Assembly: GCF_001870905.1 (NCBI RefSeq)
Contig: NZ_LNDC01000020.1
Coordinates: 1 to 37,581 of the forward strand
Reading direction: 5' to 3'
DNA length: 37,581 bases
Origin: Geitlerinema sp. PCC 9228
GTDB lineage: Bacteria; Cyanobacteriota; Cyanobacteriia; Cyanobacteriales; PCC-9228
The notes under the pieces are model-generated. The model made no database searches, was not told where the DNA came from, and saw only the letters and a list, made by a program, of their open reading frames with translations. The position numbers and the translations under genes were made by a program. Shown piece by piece: positions 34,082-37,581 of this stretch (positions within the stretch are counted from its first letter, which is position 1; each line of letters starts with the position of its first letter).

Positions 34082-34921
34082 ATGAAAACTGAATACAACC
34101 AGCAACAAAAACAGGATTACGGCGGTGCCAATCCCATTGAAGTTCGCGACACGGAAACCTATCAAAAAGAATACATTCAGGGCTTTGTCGATAAGTGGGA
34201 CGATCTGATTGGATGGGATTCCAGAGCGCAAAGCGAACACACATTCTTTATTGACGCCCTCAAAGAACGCGGCGCCAAGAAAGTCCTCGACGTAGCCACC
34301 GGAACCGGTTTCCACTCCATCCGTTTGATTCAGCATGGCTTTGAGGTTACCAGTGCTGACGGCAGCCCCCACATGCTGGCCAAAGCATTTGAAAATGCCC
34401 GTCGCTACGACATCGTATTGCGGACTGTCAATGCAGACTGGCGCTGGCTGAACCGCGACGTTCACGACGAATACGACGCCATCATCTGCTTGGGGAACTC
34501 CTTCACCCACTTGTTCTCCGAACGCGATCGCCGCAAGGCTCTGGCAGAGTTCTACGCCGCTTTGCGTCATAACGGGGTATTAATTCTCGACCAGCGCAAC
34601 TACGACGCCATTTTGGACCGCGGCTTCTCCTCCAAACATACGTACTACTACTGCGGCGAAAACGTAAAAGCCGAACCGGAGTATGTAGATGATGGTTTGG
34701 CCCGTTTCCGCTACGAATTTGCCGATGATAACTCGGTCTACCACCTAAACATGTTCCCCCTGCGCAAAGATTACACGCGCCGGCTAATGTACGAGGTAGG
34801 CTTCCAACGCATCAAAACCTTTGGCGACTTCCAAGAAACCTACCACCAAGAAGAGCAAGACTTCTTCATCCACATCGCCGAGAAAATGTACATTGAAGAC
34901 GAAGACGAAGACGAACAGTAG
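34082..34921 (+). CDS. bsmA: Glycine/sarcosine N-methyltransferase
   Basis: 279 residues, ATG with a strong AGGAGG (34072-34077). Class I SAM-dependent methyltransferase that turns glycine into sarcosine and dimethylglycine, the first two steps of betaine synthesis in halotolerant cyanobacteria. Motif I is KKVLDVATGTGFHSIRL (67-82) with the acidic loop TSADGS; CLGNSFTHLFSERDRRKAL and DQRNYDAILDRGFSSKHTYYYCGENV are close to the Aphanothece-type enzyme in arrangement. The C-terminus is an acidic tail (EDEDEDEQ) encoded by a GAAGAC hexamer repeat, and the stop lies in a 9-base tandem repeat. The dimethylglycine enzyme follows 42 bases downstream. Confidence 0.93.
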   Translation: MKTEYNQQQKQDYGGANPIEVRDTETYQKEYIQGFVDKWDDLIGWDSRAQSEHTFFIDALKERGAKKVLDVATGTGFHSIRLIQHGFEVTSADGSPHMLAKAFENARRYDIVLRTVNADWRWLNRDVHDEYDAIICLGNSFTHLFSERDRRKALAEFYAALRHNGVLILDQRNYDAILDRGFSSKHTYYYCGENVKAEPEYVDDGLARFRYEFADDNSVYHLNMFPLRKDYTRRLMYEVGFQRIKTFGDFQETYHQEEQDFFIHIAEKMYIEDEDEDEQ

Positions 34922-34939
34922 GAACAGTAGGAACAGTAG
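34895..34939 (+). repeat. Tandem repeats across the bsmA stop codon
   Basis: GAAGAC is repeated three times (34895-34912), followed directly by GAACAGTAG three times (34913-34939). The first TAG is the bsmA stop codon; the other two units repeat it in the same frame. Pattern suggests slippage that lengthened the acidic tail and spaced the two cistrons. Confidence 0.85.
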
Positions 34940-34963
34940 GAAGTTTCGGGGAGATTCTCATCT

Positions 34964-35803
34964 ATGGCAGATCCAACCACCTATTCCGAAGCCGTCAGCA
35001 CCGCACGGGAGTATTACAACAGCAGTAGTGCGGAAAACTTTTACTCCACCATCTGGGGTGGGGAAGACATCCACGTAGGCATTTACCAAAGCGAAAACGA
35101 CACCATTTTTACCGCCAGCCAGCGTACGGTGGAGAAAATTGCCGAACAGCTGAAACTGGCTCCTTCCACCAAAGTGCTGGATATTGGTGCTGGCTACGGC
35201 GGTTCCGCGCGTTACCTGGTAAAAACCTACGGCTGCCCTGTGGATTGCCTCAACCTCAGCGAAGTGCAGAACGAACGTAACCGCAAGCTAAACCAAGAGC
35301 AAGGTGTAGCGGACAAAATTGACGTATACGACGGGGATTTTGAAGCTCTACCCATGTCCGATGCCAGCTACGATGTGGTGTGGTGCCAAGATTCCATTCT
35401 GCACAGCAGCAACCGCACTAAAGTTTTAGAAGAAGCCTATCGAGTTCTCAAACCAGGCGGTGAGTTTATTTTTACCGACCCCATGCAAAGCGATGACTGC
35501 AACCCCGAAGAAATCCAACCCGTACTCGATCGCATTCACTTGCCTTCTATGGGGTCCGTCGGCTTCTATCGGGAAGTAGCTGCACGTTTGGGATTTGACG
35601 AAGTTCAATTTATTGATATGTCCGAACAAATCCCCAACCACTACGGCAGCGTTCTCAAGGCGGTGAACGAGAACTACGATGCAACGGTGAAGCAGTGTGG
35701 CGAAGAGTACGTAGAAAACATGCGAAAGGGATTAAACCACTGGGTGAATTTTGGCAAGCAAGGCAAGCTGAAGTGGGGCATCCTGCACTTCCGCAAGCGA
35801 TAA
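34964..35803 (+). CDS. bsmB: Sarcosine/dimethylglycine N-methyltransferase
   Basis: 279 residues, ATG start with GGGGAGA upstream. Class I SAM-dependent enzyme that adds the last methyl group(s) to give glycine betaine. Motif I TKVLDIGAGYGGSARYL (69-85), acidic loop residue region DCLNLSEVQN, motif II DVVWCQDSILHSSNRTKVLEEAYRVLKPGGEFIFTDP and the substrate-region HLPSMGSVGFYREVA match the dimethylglycine methyltransferase family. With bsmA it makes a complete glycine-to-betaine pathway; betaine is the main osmolyte of strongly halotolerant cyanobacteria. A terminator follows 76 bases downstream. Confidence 0.94.
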   Translation: MADPTTYSEAVSTAREYYNSSSAENFYSTIWGGEDIHVGIYQSENDTIFTASQRTVEKIAEQLKLAPSTKVLDIGAGYGGSARYLVKTYGCPVDCLNLSEVQNERNRKLNQEQGVADKIDVYDGDFEALPMSDASYDVVWCQDSILHSSNRTKVLEEAYRVLKPGGEFIFTDPMQSDDCNPEEIQPVLDRIHLPSMGSVGFYREVAARLGFDEVQFIDMSEQIPNHYGSVLKAVNENYDATVKQCGEEYVENMRKGLNHWVNFGKQGKLKWGILHFRKR

Positions 35804-35879
35804 ACGCGATTTTGCCGGCCATCACCTGCTAGTGCCATCCCAAAATCTCACCAACCAATCCAATAAAATCGATCGCTCC

Positions 35880-35912
35880 ACCACCCAGACACTTGTTTGG
35901 GTGGTTTCTTTG
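35880..35912 (+). terminator. Terminator of the betaine operon
   Basis: Stem ACCACCCA / TGGGTGGT (35880-35887 with 35898-35905) with a ten-base loop and a T-rich tail TTTCTTT. It lies 76 bases after bsmB. The rest of the gap to 36329 holds repeat copy 8 and otherwise nothing I can name. Confidence 0.8.
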
Positions 35913-36047
35913 CGATCGCGGGGGGAAATACCAAACACAACCAAGAGAAAAATAAAGTTTCTGTAAAAATTGCGCAAAACTTGGCCCAAATGGCGTCACC
36001 CGTATTATTACTGAAAGTGGGGATCTTTTATTTATTCCTGCTTTCTT

Positions 36048-36122
36048 CCATTTCTAAAAAACAATGATTTGCTGGTGTTTTCCAATTTCCCTGGTAGGGG
36101 CGCTCACGCGTTGCGCTCCTAT
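36048..36122 (+). repeat. Composite palindromic repeat element, copy 8
   Basis: Begins CCATTTCTAAAAAACAATGA, then a spacer with TTTTCCAATTTCCCTG, and ends with the palindrome GTAGGGGCGCTCACGCGTTG followed by CGCTCCTAT. The left arm is identical to copy 1 over 20 bases. Best-preserved copy together with copy 1. Confidence 0.8.
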
Positions 36123-36329
36123 AAAAATACCTCGATTATTTATTGCATGTTTTTAAGAAAATGGTGTTGGGCAGGAATGTGGTTTGGAAAACATTTCCTA
36201 TTTGTAAGAAATCGTACGCTCGAACCTATCAAGCTGACAAAAATGGGGGCAAGATGGGGAAATCATGTTAGCTAGGGTTCTATCCGGGAAAAGTTCCACT
36301 ATCTAAGAAATATTGGATACGCATATATT

Positions 36330-36926
36330 GTGGTTGTTTTGGACTGCCCCTCTACGGTCGGTTTACCAAACCGTTCTCCGCATCTGTCTCCTGTACCTAC
36401 GGGAGTGACTGATTTTCGAGATTCCCCACTGCCTCAGGGAGAGTTTTTTCTTTCCGCTTCTGGTTCCGTTGGGGGAATTTTTTTACAAAAATCCTTTTAC
36501 GTAGATTTTGTGACGCCTGGTGCCTATGTGGGGGGCCATTTGGATCGTTGTTGCACCCGTGCTTTTGCGTGTGGGGATATTGGCTGGCAACCGGTTACCA
36601 ACGAGCGATCGCGTCAAACCAGCTTGTACAAACGCATCGATACCATTGCCACGATTGAAAATATTGTCCTGGAAGTGTCGCCACTACGCCGTTGTTGCCT
36701 GATGCTGGAACAAATGGCTCAGTGGTTGGGCAAAGAAGCCTTGCCGCAAATTCCCCAAGAAATCATTGCTAAAATGGTAGGGGTCCATCCAGACAAAATA
36801 GCGATCGCTTGGCAGCTATACACCAATCCCAAACATCGCCACATCGTAGCCAAATTGCTCCGCAAAAGCAATTCCATACCCCCCAAACCCCAACCAACCT
36901 TCGCCGATACCTGGGAAAATTGCTAA
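36330..36926 (+). CDS. Possible truncated Crp-like regulator
   Basis: 198 codons from a GTG; no ATG or clear ribosome site is present, so the true start is uncertain. The N-terminal 50 residues are low-quality (Pro/Ser-rich) and may be non-coding. From about residue 38 the chain resembles part of a cyclic-nucleotide-binding fold (EFFLSASGSVGGIFLQKSFYVDFVTPGAYVG), and the last 85 residues (VLEVSPLRRCCLMLEQMAQWLGKEALPQIPQEIIAKMVGVHPDKIAIAWQLYTNP) look like the winged-helix DNA-binding end of Crp/Fnr proteins. It may be a short divergent member or a degraded copy. Confidence that it is translated is moderate; the family call is tentative. Confidence 0.45.
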   Translation: MVVLDCPSTVGLPNRSPHLSPVPTGVTDFRDSPLPQGEFFLSASGSVGGIFLQKSFYVDFVTPGAYVGGHLDRCCTRAFACGDIGWQPVTNERSRQTSLYKRIDTIATIENIVLEVSPLRRCCLMLEQMAQWLGKEALPQIPQEIIAKMVGVHPDKIAIAWQLYTNPKHRHIVAKLLRKSNSIPPKPQPTFADTWENC

Positions 36927-36991
36927 ACACGATTAGAATTCGGGAGCGAGGTCACGCCCCGTCTCGCTACTGCGGGACCCAAAAGCGACAC

Positions 36992-37007
36992 GGCGGCTAA
37001 AGCCGCC
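36992..37007 (-). repeat. Perfect hairpin next to the tnpA relic
   Basis: GGCGGCT-AA-AGCCGCC, a perfect inverted repeat, begins two bases past the stop codon of the decayed IS200/IS605 transposase. Its place and form fit the subterminal hairpin recognised by Y1 transposases. Flanking ends of the element were not defined. Confidence 0.5.
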
Positions 37008-37008
37008 A

Positions 37009-37344
37009 TCAGGAATGACGTGGGTTGTTAATGCATTCCATGATTTTTGCAGTACCGACTTGACCAGTCGTGTCATAGAAATACAAACAAACGAGTCCAT
37101 AGGCTAGGCAGTTTCAAGAGATAAAGCCCTAACCATCTGATGAATTAATTGCCACTTGAGAGCCACGATCGAGCGAAATGTGAACGTGGTTAAGGGCTAT
37201 TTCCAATACTTTTAATGGTCAGCTATTGTCTCATGCAACTTCATTGAGAATAGCGGCAAGCCTAGCCTTGACCTTTCCAGTCAGCACTTTTTTGCGACGT
37301 TTATGAGCAAAACCCACCGAATGACTTGAGTGCCAATCCTGGAT
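37009..37344 (-). pseudogene. Decayed IS200/IS605-type tnpA (Y1 transposase)
   Basis: Three pieces of a Y1 transposase can be read on the minus strand in different frames. An N-terminal piece is HSSHSVGFAHKRRKKVLTG followed by KVKARLAAILNEVA and a stop. A middle piece is LKVLEIALNHVHISLD, with HVH as the HUH metal motif. The C-terminal piece starts SLWTR and ends YFYDTTGQVGTAKIMECINN. The catalytic Tyr position (usually KxYI) reads MECI, a Tyr-to-Cys change. Internal deletions, frameshifts and stops make it inactive. The rest of 36927-37581 shows no gene; a 23-codon plus-strand frame at 37405 is not identifiable. Confidence 0.6.
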
Positions 37345-37581
37345 CGAGCGATCTCCCCTTGTTAGTGAGTTGCTATCTATCTCCAATTACAGTATGCTTG
37401 TATGATGGCTAAAACATTTACGGCACAAGTCAATCGATTACCTGACAGCCCGGCGTTAGGTGCGGCACTAGACTAACCCAATCACTGGACAAAAATTGAC
37501 ATTCGTGTTGATTGCGTTCGGTTCGTCCAGCCTTGGTCTCGTAGCAGACTCCGTTATTTCGGTCATGACACCTTTGGGTGC

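Overview
The window is cyanobacterial. The HIP1 octamer GCGATCGC is scattered through both strands, the gene set includes a complete NAD(P)-linked bidirectional [NiFe] hydrogenase (hoxEFUYH plus hoxW), siroheme synthesis genes and a class I fructose-bisphosphate aldolase, and several lineage-typical signalling proteins are present. Two adjacent methyltransferase genes for the glycine to betaine route point to a salt-tolerant cyanobacterium. Genus cannot be fixed from the sequence alone. I recognised no rRNA, tRNA or CRISPR array.

Left part (1-6.4 kb, minus strand): a PhnD-like substrate-binding lipoprotein, a membrane hybrid histidine kinase and a REC-GGDEF-EAL response regulator lie in one transcription direction and probably form a single sensory unit that ends in c-di-GMP turnover. 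coaE and a large membrane-anchored coiled-coil protein follow. From 8.5 to 12.5 kb (plus strand) come surE, a small zinc-ribbon membrane protein, a two-domain sirohydrochlorin chelatase, uroporphyrinogen-III methyltransferase (together the siroheme branch) and an unknown one-span membrane protein. From 12.7 to 17.1 kb (minus strand) lie class I aldolase, a lipoprotein, an unknown soluble protein, queD and a peptidoglycan-binding/SH3 protein. From 17.4 to 20.5 kb is a FecB-type binding protein, a class III phosphodiesterase-like metallophosphoesterase and a FecCD permease, with no ATPase nearby. A sensor-GAF-GGDEF diguanylate cyclase converges on it, its leader holding several hairpins.

Middle part (23-25.7 kb) is accessory DNA: a VOC-family gene with a clean terminator, several copies of a dispersed palindromic repeat, and an IS4-type transposase broken by frameshifts, a stop and one copy of that repeat.

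Right part: hoxE-F-U-Y-H is followed by three small cistrons ([2Fe-2S] thioredoxin-like protein, stand-alone PAS protein, SpoIIE/PP2C-type phosphatase with an extra C-terminal domain) and then hoxW. The three look like a redox-responsive signalling module built into the hydrogenase operon, and this is the most interesting part of the window. Then come the betaine genes bsmA and bsmB with a terminator, a possible truncated Crp-like regulator, and a decayed IS200/IS605 tnpA at the right edge.

A palindromic repeat of the form TAGGGGCG-N-CGCCCCTA occurs at least eight times. Four copies carry the same A/T-rich arm (CCATTTCTAAAAAACAA), so they look like one small non-autonomous element. Single copies sit in a coding 3' end, across a stop codon, between hoxY and hoxH, and inside the dead transposase.
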